Shown in pieces: positions 53,790-63,740 of a stretch of DNA of 64,000 bases (position 1 is its first letter; each line of letters opens with the position of its first letter). The stretch covers positions 10,292,001 to 10,356,000 of the forward strand of contig OY755178.1 of NCBI GenBank assembly GCA_963576735.1, read 5' to 3'. Under the pieces are notes generated by a model. It saw nothing but the letters and a program-made list of their open reading frames with translations. It was not told where the DNA came from and searched no databases. The position numbers and the translations under genes are program-made. The DNA comes from Bedellia somnulentella (taxonomy: Eukaryota > Arthropoda > Insecta > Lepidoptera > Bedelliidae).

Positions 53790-54100
53790 TTTACAAACTT
53801 TTCTCCGCTTAACTTCCAAAAGTGGCTTAGGGCCAGTTTTTTGATCCGGAGTTAAAAATATAACCATTTGTTACATTGACTATAGTTAAATGACTAACCA
53901 GTAGTCAAATCGTAAATCCATTTTGGTTCGATATTTGACCATTAGTAACTCTAACCACGGGTCAAAAAATGCATTTTGCTGATATCTAACTAATAGTTAC
54001 GATATTTAACAAATTGTTGAGATAACCACGGATCAAAAAACTGGCCCTAGGAATTTCTTATTCCGAAGCTCTGGTCAGCCTTTTAGAGAATGAGAGGTTT
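53790..54100 (+). repeat. Family S1 tail half split by a MITE
   Basis: CTTCCAAAAGTGGCTTA resumes at GGAATTTCTTATTCCGAAGC after the MITE at 53830-54047. Confidence 0.65.
53830..54047. mobile_element. 218-bp MITE, GGGCCAGTTTTTTGATCCG ends
   Basis: Perfect 19-bp TIRs. TA flanks both ends (53828-53829, 54048-54049). The interrupted S1 copy gives an independent empty-site check. Confidence 0.85.
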
Positions 54101-55381
54101 TCTTTTTGAGAAATAAAAAAACAACATAGTTTCCTAGAGCTCTGTAGATGGCGTTGATGTAACTACGTTACCTTTGACTATGAACACTATAGACAGAGTC
54201 ATAATGCAACGGGAGACTACCTCTTTTAGATAGCAATATTTTTCCCTGTAATGTTGCGATCACTAGAAAACAATTACCCCAAAATACTATAATCACCATT
54301 CTAAAAGCTACTTTTTAATTTAAAATTGATTACGTCAATTTATTGTTTAATTAAAGGTTTACTGTTTACTATATTATTTCCTGCAATCATATAATTATAC
54401 ATACATGCTCCTAGTATTATACAATCTTTTTTGTTTAATTTTACCATTTATACTGATGTTTAATACACCGTGAAATCTAAAGCATTGTACTTACTATCAG
54501 GGATGAATCTTCCCATGATTACGAATATATTTTTTGTACGGGACTAACTTTGTTACTGGACAAAAAAAAACAGCTGTTCCATAAGTGCAAGTTATGTAAA
54601 TATCATACGGGTCATCATGGGTATAGTGGGGTCTATGTTTGTATTTTGAAAAATAAAAGACAGCACTATTTTGTACCTGAGTTTTATTGCATTATTTACT
54701 ATTGACCTTTAAACAAAATCAGTTTCGTGTGAAAATTTCGAATTCATTCGTCTATTTCAGTCACATTTTTCAAAAGATGATGTATTCGTACATCTAACAG
54801 CCGGTTTCACATCTGAGCATTCTAGCTCTAATCAGTTGAGTTTTTATCAAACTCTAAGTAAGTACTTAAGTTTAAGGTGTTTCACAGAACAAACACTGCT
54901 CGCTGCTATAATGTGATCAACAAAGCATTTAATTAACCCTTAAAGTGATTTTGTATATTATACTATACATTCAGTTAGAAAAAATCTAAACTTTGAAATC
55001 TTTACTCTATGAGAATATCACCAAAAACAATAAGATTTCTGAACATATTTCTACGTAAGAAGAAAAAAGTTTTATAGATGTCTATGATCCTAATATAACA
55101 GATGTCAAAAAGAAAAAAAGATGCGGAGGACGTTTGTGCGAACCAGGATAAAAATATTTTTTATTACTAATTCAAAGTTCATACGAATGTTTTATACTTT
55201 AAATTTATATATTCAATGTATTGCGTAATTAGTAATATAAGAACCTTTTACCTAACACTAATATTTTTTATAAAATAGTACTTTGAAGTAATGTGTATAG
55301 AATACTATACATTGCCCAATTTATGGCATGACATGTCTTTTACAATATGTATACTATTCTATACACTGCTAATATAAGCCT

Positions 55382-55605
55382 TGAGGTGTCGGCTTAGAAT
55401 AGCTCTACCCAATTTCTTCCGGGGTGGGCGTACGTAAGAGGCTACTAACAGTATTAGGGATTTTAAGGGATTTTTGGCGATGCGGTTGCAGACTCATTAC
55501 CAACAACCTTTATTTTACCATTTTTCCCACTCAACTTTCCAAAAGTGGCTGAGGAATTAGGCTAATTCCTCAGCTCTGGCTACCCCTTCTAGGGATTTCA
55601 ACCTC
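55382..55605 (+). repeat. Family S1 copy
   Basis: GAGGTGTCGGCTTAGAATAG to CTACCCCTTCTAGGGATTTC; the TATG tail is missing. Confidence 0.75.
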
Positions 55606-55734
55606 ATGCAATGTAATTATGATGCAATACCGTCCTTGTCATCAATACCCTCATTATCAGTTCAACAATCACCTCCAGTAAGAATTTTCACACCTCCACC
55701 ATTACATTCATTTTACGGAGAACGTAGAGAGAGG

Positions 55735-56205
55735 CCGACCAGACAGATAGGTTTTATAAAATTCGTCCACTTATTGAGAATTTAAGAGCGCAGTGTCATA
55801 GATGAAATGGTAAAAAGGAAAAAAGGCGGGCTCACGAAGACAGTACAATCCCAACAAACCTTGCTTGTGGGGATTTAAAAAACCTAGTGCCGGCTGGACA
55901 GTATATATTTTCCTGTTTTATGCTGTTTTCCTGCTATACAACGTGCAGGGCTATACTATATGATACAGAGGAAGAAAGTCTTTGGTGAAGGAAAGGAAAG
56001 AAACACATTATTGACTTCTGACAAAGCTTTGCAAAAATTTCGATATGAAGTCTATGCAGGCCTTATAAAACATAATAGGCAAGTAACTACTGCTATAAAG
56101 ATTCTATCCCTGACAACACAAAATAACATAACACCCCTCGAGAGACCAACTGATTGTATTAGATATGACAATTACGATTTTTGGCCTGAACATATGCCCC
56201 AAAAC
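55735..56205 (+). pseudogene. piggyBac transposase relic
   Basis: Pieces in two frames: FYKIRPLIENLRAQCH (about 55752), RRQYNPNKPCLWGFKNLVPA (about 55840), then after about 150 bp FRYEVYAGLIKHNRQ and ERPTDCIRYDNYDFWPEHM (ending 56195). These match known piggyBac landmarks: 'FYKVRPLxxxL', 'RQYxPxKPhkWGFK', and the C-terminal 'RPTDxVRYDxxxHWP' before the cysteine-rich end. Stops and a large internal deletion make it dead. TATACTATACATTGC-like words at about 55303 and, inverted, at about 56620 may be its ends. Confidence 0.6.
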
Positions 56206-56207
56206 CA

Positions 56208-56447
56208 GAGTGCCGGCTTAGAATCTCACTAACCCTTTCTACCCATGGGTGTCGTAAACGGCGACTAAGGGAGTAGGGCTTTTGTAAGTGGCTTTTTGGC
56301 GATGCGGTTGGAGACCCATCACCAACGATACCATCTTCTCCCCTATTAACTATCAAATGTGGCTGAGGAATCGAGGCAGGAAGCTCTAAAGCTCTGGCTA
56401 CCCCATTTTGGGATGATGGCCGTGAGTTCGTGTATGTATGTATATGT
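56208..56447 (+). repeat. Family S1 copy
   Basis: AGTGCCGGCTTAGAATCTCA to GAGTTCGTGTATGTATGTAT, cutting the C-terminal end of the piggyBac relic. Confidence 0.8.
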
Positions 56448-56699
56448 TATTACTATATTTCCGTTTTCCCGACTAAAAAACTTTAATTTTAAGATAAATC
56501 TTAACAAGATAAACATACTTTTTACAACATTTGATGAATAAAATTTTATAACTTATTTGGACTCTTTATTGATTCTGTATACTATCCTATACATCTCCTT
56601 TGTCAAGGTGATTGCGGCTTAATGAGCAATGTATAGTATAATATACATGTGTTTTTTTTAATTTTACACACTATAGATTTTTTTTCATATTTTTTCCGA

Positions 56700-57660
56700 C
56701 ATCTATATTAAGTAAATAAAACAACTAAATAGTTTTTTTATTGCCTTAGCTACCTAAAAAGACCTGCCAAGTTAAGGGTTAAGATTCTAATCAAAATCTA
56801 TCAACGTTTCAATTTACCTACAAAAACCGGTAATACCGATGAAGTTATATTTCATTAATTATATTTTATATTAATTAGCAAATTGTATCTACAAACTTGA
56901 TTCAATAATATTTCATTAGTAGTTACATTTATTATGAGGTTTTGAGACCATTTAATTAAATAAAAAATAGAAATAAACAAAGTGTAAACAAACAATAAAA
57001 CTGGGCAACGGAACGTCACCAAACCAATTATTGTGATCAAACGTCAATCAAAATTATATTTATTATTTTTTGTTATTGGCGGTATCTGCCGAATATTTTT
57101 TCAGCAATTTCGCCACGAACAGCGTGATTTAGTCTCGCATGTGAATTTTAGTTGTAAGGATTTTTATCATTAAAGCGAAAAATATATATATATATAAAGA
57201 ATGTAATTATTAAACAATTAGATCTTGAAGGTATTTAATCAATGGTTAAGTAAAGACTAAGTTAAGAGTTATTTATATTTTGGGAAGAACATAAAATTAA
57301 AGAAAAAATAATAACGAAATCCCATTATCGCGAATCCCAACAAATTATGTCATGCTCTAAAGTTTAGACAAAATATAAAAGCAAAATTAAATTAAATTTA
57401 AAAAAAATTAAGTGAAGAAACAAATAAAAATAAAATGAAAAACTATCTTAAAATCAAAAATTAAGCAATAACTGACATTTTACATTAATTATTGTATTAT
57501 TAAAACTATAATCTTATATTGTTGATTCTGATAAATTTACCTAGAACCGTAATTAGATCGGAGGATGAAGATGATAAACTCAACATACTATGAAAATTAG
57601 TGGGAAGCGGGATGCGAATTCTGGCTAAAGCAATGTAAAGATTAAAAGATAAATTACGTG
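56700..57660. other. Non-coding filler within Harbinger element 2
   Basis: AT-rich; the right part is probably 3' UTR of the LINE fragment that follows on the minus strand. Confidence 0.35.
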
Positions 57661-58068
57661 AACATGCAAAAAAAAAATGGTCTAATGTTCCCTCATCTAC
57701 ACCACACTCGCATAGGCATAGACATATTTATCTCGAACCCTAATTTTATTTAGAAAAACTGAAGAACAACAATGACCAATACGTAGACGGATCAAGGTTG
57801 ATGTGACTAATTTTGTCATTTTTTTAAATTTACTAAACCATGGTTCACATGGAATAATTGGTTGAATAGATTTGAAATAAAACCCCTTGCTAGCCTCGTC
57901 CCATCTTCTTTGCCAGGCAGAACGAAGATGAGGAAGAGCTGCATTACGCTGGTCATAACCCATAATATAATAGTGTTTCATGTCAGTAACTGAATTCGTA
58001 GCAAGTTTTGCAAGACTATCTACCTTTTCATTACCAAAGATACCAACATGACTTGGAATATATATCAA
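57620..58068 (-). pseudogene. LINE fragment: RNase H end and C-terminal zinc-finger region
   Basis: IYIPSHVGIFGNEKVDSLAK is the last RNase H motif (His and Asp). WQRRWDEASKGFYFKSIQP and TLIRLRIGHCC follow, and after a frame change a Cys-Gly-Val-Asp-Glu-Gly-Thr-Leu-Asp-His-Phe-Phe block, the usual Cys/His finger of I/Jockey-type LINEs. 5' truncated at about 58068. Confidence 0.75.
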
Positions 58069-58268
58069 TAAAATCTAATATATAAATATATATGAATCTC
58101 GATCCAGATCAACGAATTTATTTCAAGCCAAAATTACAATGAAAATGAAATTTAAGCTTGTTTTGTTCGGTATCGGTAGTTCTTGCTTGCTGTAAATGAG
58201 GAAAGATAGTTACGGAGTTACGTGTAATCTTTTGTGGTTAATTAATTAAGTAACACCAAGCAGGGGGA

Positions 58269-58911
58269 CTAGACATGGAAAAAGGTCTCCCAACTACACC
58301 CGTCATGAACTGATCCAGGCCATCTTGCAATCAGACTGCATATTCTTAAATTTGCATCGCATAATGCTTGCACATTAACTGAAAAAAAGCCTTTTCGATT
58401 CCGGTAAAGCTCAGCCCTATTGCCACCTGGGGAATTTATTTTGACATGGGTACAATCAACAGCTGCAATAACTCTAGGGAATCCAGCTATGTCATGAAAT
58501 CTTGAAGCCACTGTAGGATGCTGCTCTTGAGTTGGCATATAAATAAATTCTGGTCTCAATAGTGCTATTGCTGTTGTGACCCTATCCGTGACACGGCATA
58601 CGGTAGCTTTGCTGACATTTGCAGTATCCCCAATGACAGCTTGGAAGCTCCCAGTTGCATAGAACCGCAGTGTTATTAACAGTTGGAGCAATGGTGATAA
58701 ACAATCTTGCTGGTGGGATCCTTCGTTGCACTTTCCTAAAGATGCTGCGCACCGATTCTTTACTGAACCTGAAATGTTCTTTAAATTGGTTTTCACTGAG
58801 CGTTTCAAAGAAATTTGGCCGGATCCTAGGAACTCCTCGGCGACGGCGTATTTGCCTCTGAGGTATCTGCTGTTGTTCCTCTAGTGAAGATAACGATGTA
58901 TCCGTAGACAT
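58269..58911 (-). pseudogene. HARBI1-type transposase, frameshifted and truncated
   Basis: ATG at 58911: MSTDTSLSSLEEQQQIPQRQ and NQFKEHFRFSKESVRSIFRK, frameshift near 58720, then LLITLRFYATGSFQAVIGDT, VIAAVDCTHVKINSPGGNRA (first catalytic Asp) and ARWPGSVHDG. The frame then leaves the family; the second Asp (GDSGYP) and the Glu (NPVER) are missing. The 'NSPGG' site has no intron here, unlike the first Harbinger gene. Sequence is clearly different from that protein, so these are separate families. Confidence 0.85.
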
Positions 58912-59153
58912 CTTCAGAATATTGTCGAAAACAATGTGTTTATCGTCTAATATTTCACAATTACAAATTGGAGCACCGTTTAAGAAGCCGATTTCGACAA
59001 CTTAACTGTCACTCACTCAAATCTGCGATGATGACTGTTTGAGTATTGTCAAACGAGTTCAGAAACGCAAATTTCGACATTTAGGTCAGTTTTTTGACAG
59101 ATGCGCAAAATTTTGATCATTTAATCAAAACTTGATTAAATTACAATATTTCA

Positions 59154-59936
59154 TCAAATCAGAAACGTAATTTTGGTAAGTACGTACTTAAATACGGGTT
59201 GAGATGCTTTTATCGTTGAATTCTTAGATGTGAAACCGGCCGTAAGTATTTTAAAGCTATAGCCTTTATTAACAGCACAAGGTGGTTTTTGAACGGATTT
59301 TGCTCTCTGATGTGGTCGTTTAATGTCGGAAATATTCTTTTGCCTAAATTCTTTTTCAAAACAACTGCGACCATTTGAGCCAAAGCTTAGTCTTTGGACA
59401 AAAACGAGGTGCCTTTCAATTTTATAGTATGCCTCAAAACTTTGGTTGATTTCCAATTGCATCTTCTAGTGGCCGCAATCCATTTTTCTCGTAGATTCGG
59501 GTCTTTAGGAAAACTGTAATGAATTTAAATAGAAGAAATTATTACTTACTAATTCCGTAGATAACAATTGGAAATCATTCAGCGTCGCTATAGCGCGACG
59601 AAATTCATAATATACTCACTCATTAACATCAGTTTACTAATTTGAAAATTTTACCCTAACGACAGGGTAGGATGAAAACGTGAATTATGGCAACACTGAG
59701 ATACTGCATATTTTTAGGTTATACTATTAAAAAATTGCTCAAAATAACTAAAGAAAATGCTAGTAATCTAGTTCAACGTAATTAACATTTGAATCACTTA
59801 TTTTCTGATCGCGCAATGTATTTATTATGTATTTATCTGTAGAAAAACATAAAAAACTCACTCACTTGTGGAAAGTCAATCCTTCGATGTGTTTTTCGCT
59901 GTGGCTTCCGCAGCCAAGCACGCTTCACCCAACCAT
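59154..59936 (-). pseudogene. THAP-domain remnant, copy 3
   Basis: Exon 1 (59866-59936) matches copies 1 and 2, but the first zinc Cys codon TGT is TGA. Exon 2 again starts FPKDPNLREKWIAAT. The reading frame is dead. Confidence 0.6.
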
Positions 59937-60369
59937 ACCTCACTAAATAATTACTTAACTAATGGAGTCTCTTTTGCCACAATAACAATATACAAATGAA
60001 TAAAATCTTTCTCAAAATCAAAAGAAAACCAAAATCGCTCACAAGTCGACGCTTTGTTTGTCACAATTTAAAAGTGTGACATCAACAAAACGGGTTAAGA
60101 GCTTATTCCATTTGCCTGAATTCAGACGTCCGACAGCCACAGAATCTGAATTCAGACTAGTGGAATAACGTTCAGAACGCTAGGCTTCCGATAAAGAGAC
60201 AAATTTCGGTTCCTAGCTCACTACATTTTTTGTAGCTCCGTCTCAGGAAGGTGGAATAACGTTCAGACGATTTAGTCGCCTCGCGCCCGCCACAGCGAGA
60301 GGACGTGCCAAAATTTTTCATGCCTATGATTGAAATTACGTAAACAAAAAAAAGATAATAAAAGTTATA

Positions 60370-61335
60370 TAGCAGATATACATATGCTCACGCCATTAAT
60401 TCCAGGGGTAGTTAGGTAGGTAGGGGTTCCATTTCATAGGGGTAGGCGGATATGTATAATTATATTCTTACATACATACATATACTCACGCTATTATTTC
60501 CGATTGGGGTAGGTAAATACGTTTTATCACATACATAACATATAACATAACATAAACGTTCACGCCGAATATCCCCGAAGGGGTTGGCAGAGGTACTAAT
60601 ACTTCTGAACATCACGTGACTTTGTCACCTGGTGTTCAGAGTACCCACGTTTTGCATGGACAGTGTACTCACGTGATAGGGGGCAGGCCTATCGCCGTTT
60701 GGTACGAATACACTGTCACATGACTAAGTACAACTCAGCCATGTGGGTTTCCTCACGATGTTTTTCCCTCACCGTTAACAACCATGATAAATTAACCACA
60801 CATATGTCTTTAGAAAAGATAAATTGGTGTAGGCCCGACCCAGGATTTGAACACTAGTCGTTTGCACGATAACCGAGTGTTCTACCCACTGGGCTATCAC
60901 GGTTGCTTATGCACGGTTTTATCACATACATGCAAATTATATTATATTATATATACTCACGCCATTACTTCCCATCGGAGAAGGCAGATACGTTTAATTA
61001 CATACATACGCGCATATACTCACGCTTTTACTTCCGCTTGTGGTAAGCAGATAATTTTAATTGCATACATACATACTTAAACTCCCGCCATTTTTCCGTA
61101 AGGGGTAGGCAGATACGTATTGTTTCAAATATGCATACTTACACTCACGCCATCACTTCCCGTGGGGGTAGGCACAGGCGTATAATTACATACATGCATA
61201 CATATACTCACGCCATTATTTCCCATTGGGGTAAGCAAATACGTTCAATCACATATATGCATACTTATACTAACGCCATTACCTCTCATTGGGGTAGGCT
61301 GAAACTATCGATCGCCACTTCGTACGACCCCGGCA
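60370..61335 (-). repeat. Minisatellite built from LINE-R tails, with an S2 insertion
   Basis: About eight diverged units of roughly 60-65 bp (TATACTCACGCCATTACTTC, CATTGGGGTAGGCAGATACG, then ACATACATACAT). The last unit (61265-61335) runs on into CTATCGATCGCCACTTCGTA, the LINE-R coding end in reverse, showing the array's origin. An S2 copy lies within (60545-60905). Confidence 0.7.
60545..60905 (-). repeat. Family S2 copy, nearly complete
   Basis: GTTCACGCCGAATATCCCCG (tail) to GTAGGCCCGACCCAGGATTT and the head CCCACTGGGCTATCAC. Confidence 0.8.
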
Positions 61336-61857
61336 AACTTTTTAATAAATATGCTTTTATTTTTAAGTCATATAGGAGTTCCCGCCTATTTAATATTTTG
61401 TGTGATATATGACGTAAAAATATTTGGAAATGGTTGTGTACATGAATAGGATATATGTAAGTATAGTAGCGAAAGAGATATATAGACGCAATGTGTCGTC
61501 GTTTATTGAATGAGAGTGGGATAGTCCATAAGAGAGTTTGATAGAGAGCGTTTTAAAAAAAAGACGGGAGCAATTTCGTACGACCGCCCGCAAAAATCGC
61601 GCGCGCGAATGATTCAGAAACTGAAATCGGTGTAGTGGAATAACAAGCGTCTGTGGCCTTCTGCGGCAGTGACTGTGAAGGACCTCCGATTTCAGCAACG
61701 ATAAAAGTGTAATGGAATAAGCTCTTTACGCGATAGAGATGACAATAAAGATTTGTGTCTCTTTTTAATATATAAGAACTTAAATAAGGGCTTCTCTTTT
61801 TAAAATGGATGACGTAACATCGCTCTGTCTATAGTGTTCATAGTCAAAGTACGTTAC

Positions 61858-62900
61858 TTACTTAATTTTTTTCTTTGTGGCCTCAATCGTGTTGCCACAA
61901 TAACTTAGCCAATGTCAACTTTAAAAACATGTGTCACATCACCATAGAGGTACTTTTTGGCGAGTAAAAACAACAAAAAGAATGTTAAATATAAATACCG
62001 TCTTTGTTTATTTACTTTTAAGCTATCTTGGCTTAAACTGATATTTATTTAGACTTTCAAATCAGAACGTTTTTATATACGTTCCGTTTTACGATATCAT
62101 TACATCCAAGTGTGAAAAACGGTGAGACGTTCCGTTCCTACCAGTATCATAGCAAGTCTGGCGCCATCTATCCTGAGAACAGGGAAGAAGAAAAAAAGAA
62201 AAAAAGGAAAACCTCTCATTGTAGCCGCGGGTGTACGTATGAAAAACTTGAAAAAGCGTTTCTACAACAAATATTATTTGCCAGCATTCAGAGTATGCGA
62301 GACTGTGTAAATATCCGTAAACGTCAATCACAAAATATTCATTGCATCCAAAGATAAACCTTGATAGCCTTTTTTGAAGTATCGAAATAAATGGAAGTCA
62401 GAGAATATCTTTGAAATATGTCCTGGATTAAATTGTAGTCGAAATCCAAGTTTTAATATTAAACTTTGCGGCATATTCCAATCCTAGTAGAAGTGAACTT
62501 GCATTGCAATTACTGTATGTAAATGCATTCACAAAACGACCAAGCAGGTAACTAGCTCGGTATTAGATAACGTGTTTGTGGATTTGATTTAGTAACATTA
62601 AATCTTCAAGATGGGGTTAGAAATGGCTTCATGCGTTGAAATGGCTCTACGTATTTGCAATTTAAATGATTTGTGCCACCTCTCTGTATGATATAGTACC
62701 TCGGCAGTTATTTTTAAGCTTGATACTGCATAGACATATTTTTCCATTAATTTGGTAAGAGTTCGAATCTTATACATAATCTTCAATGGAGAAAGTAAGT
62801 CAGATAAAATTCTGTGTAAAGTTTAAAATTAAATAAGGTATTTCTATCCACGTTAATAAGTTATAGCAAATTATAAGGGAACAATTATTAATATTTATGG
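61858..62900. other. Intergenic, no supported gene
   Basis: Overlapping short frames at 62089-62357 include a Lys-rich run (EEEKKKKRK) but no known motif, and low complexity explains them. Nothing else recognised. Confidence 0.3.
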
Positions 62901-62904
62901 ATAA

Positions 62905-63135
62905 TGCTGTGTAGGTTTAGAATAACACAACTCCATTTCTACCCATGGGTGATCTCAAGAGGCGACTAAGGGAATTGGAGCTTTAATAGAAGTAATAGAG
63001 CGATGTAGTTATAGACCCGTCATCAACAACTTTTATTTTATTTTCTCCCCACTCAACTTTCAAAAGTGCCTGAAAAATTACTTATTCTGAAGCTCTAACT
63101 GGGATTTATAGCCGTGAGTATATGTACGTATGTAA
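62905..63135 (+). repeat. Family S1 copy
   Basis: GCTGTGTAGGTTTAGAATAA to GCCGTGAGTATATGTACG; diverged. Confidence 0.75.
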
Positions 63136-63151
63136 TGTTTATGGAATATTG

Positions 63152-63740
63152 TAACGTTACTTCTCACTCCTGGGATGCTGTAGCTACCCAGAAGCCAGAA
63201 GTAACTAAAAGAAGAAAGAAAGAAAAAAGATAATGAATAATAGAAGATATATATATCACAACATTTATTATAAATAAAAAGAAACAGTAAAACAATCCTA
63301 ATAAAACCTATCAAAAACACTAAACCTATCAATATAATATAATATAAAAAACTCAGCTTTAGCGTCAGCTCCTGCTGCGATGTGTGGCGAACTGAACCAA
63401 GCGCCTCCGGGCGCCTGCGTCAGCAAGGGTAGCTTGACGGGGTAAGGGTTGTGACTCCAGCTTTCTGACTGCGTCAACCAGGGCAGCTCAAGAGTAAGGG
63501 GCTGCGACTCCGGGAAACTTGCGTCAACCAGGGCAGCTCAAGAATAAGGGGCTGCGACTCTGGGAAGCTTGCGTCAACCAGGGCAGCTCAAGAGTAAGGG
63601 GCTGCGACTCTGGGAAGCTTGCGTCAACCAGGGCAGCTCAAGAATAAGGGGCTGCGATCCCAGACGGGTATAAATTGATGATATATAAAGCCAGTTCAGA
63701 ATATTGTTTCCGACATTCTTTTCAGTTTCTTCCATAATAA
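63152..63740 (+). other. Possible LTR or promoter-bearing element end
   Basis: TGTAACGTTACTTCTCACTC starts a hairpin (GTTACTTCT paired with AGAAGTAAC). The block then includes a 50-bp tandem repeat and a TATA-like site (GATGATATATAAAGCC, about 63679) followed about 30 bases on by a TTTCAGTTTCTTCC initiator-like site. TGTAAC at one end and an internal promoter suggest an LTR, but I see neither its other end nor a primer-binding site. Confidence 0.3.
63417..63658 (+). repeat. 50-bp minisatellite, about 4 units plus a degenerate one
   Basis: The unit GCGTCAACCAGGGCAGCTCA then AGARTAAGGGGCTGCGACTC then TGGGAAGCTT starts at 63471, 63521, 63571 and 63621. The last unit changes after CTGCGA; a weak first unit begins at 63417. 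GC-rich against AT-rich surroundings. Confidence 0.9.

Larger units (their letters stand above)
54798..59242 (-). mobile_element. PIF/Harbinger element 2, nested in P-like copy 3
   Basis: TIRs CAGCCGGTTTCACATCT and the inverse of CGGCCGGTTTCACATCT (one difference). TAA is duplicated at 54795-54797 and 59243-59245, confirmed by the uninterrupted site in copy 2. At 4445 bp it is inflated by S1 copies (55382, 56208), a piggyBac relic and a LINE fragment. Confidence 0.9.
60098..61725. mobile_element. Large Harbinger-type MITE (AGAGCTTATTCC family) nested in P-like copy 3
   Basis: Ends AGAGCTTATTCCATTTGCCT and AATGGAATAAGCTCT. TTA is duplicated at 60095-60097 and 61726-61728; copy 2 of the P-like element shows the empty site (GGGTTACGCG). 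It contains a repeat array and an S2 SINE. The 194-bp relative is at 17279. Confidence 0.85.
54172..61849 (-). mobile_element. P-element-like transposon, copy 3, multiply nested
   Basis: Ends as in copies 1 and 2. TACGTTAC is duplicated exactly (54164-54171, 61850-61857). Host-element sequence occupies 54172-54797, 59243-60097 and 61726-61849; the rest is younger insertions (54798-59242 and 60098-61725). Confidence 0.9.

Noticed and set aside
60370..61335. CRISPR-like array of repeats and spacers
   Set aside because: Units are diverged tandem LINE tails with no invariant repeat, and the DNA is eukaryotic.
62089..62357. Lys/Glu-rich ORFs on both strands
   Set aside because: Explained by the A-rich low-complexity run; no supporting signal.
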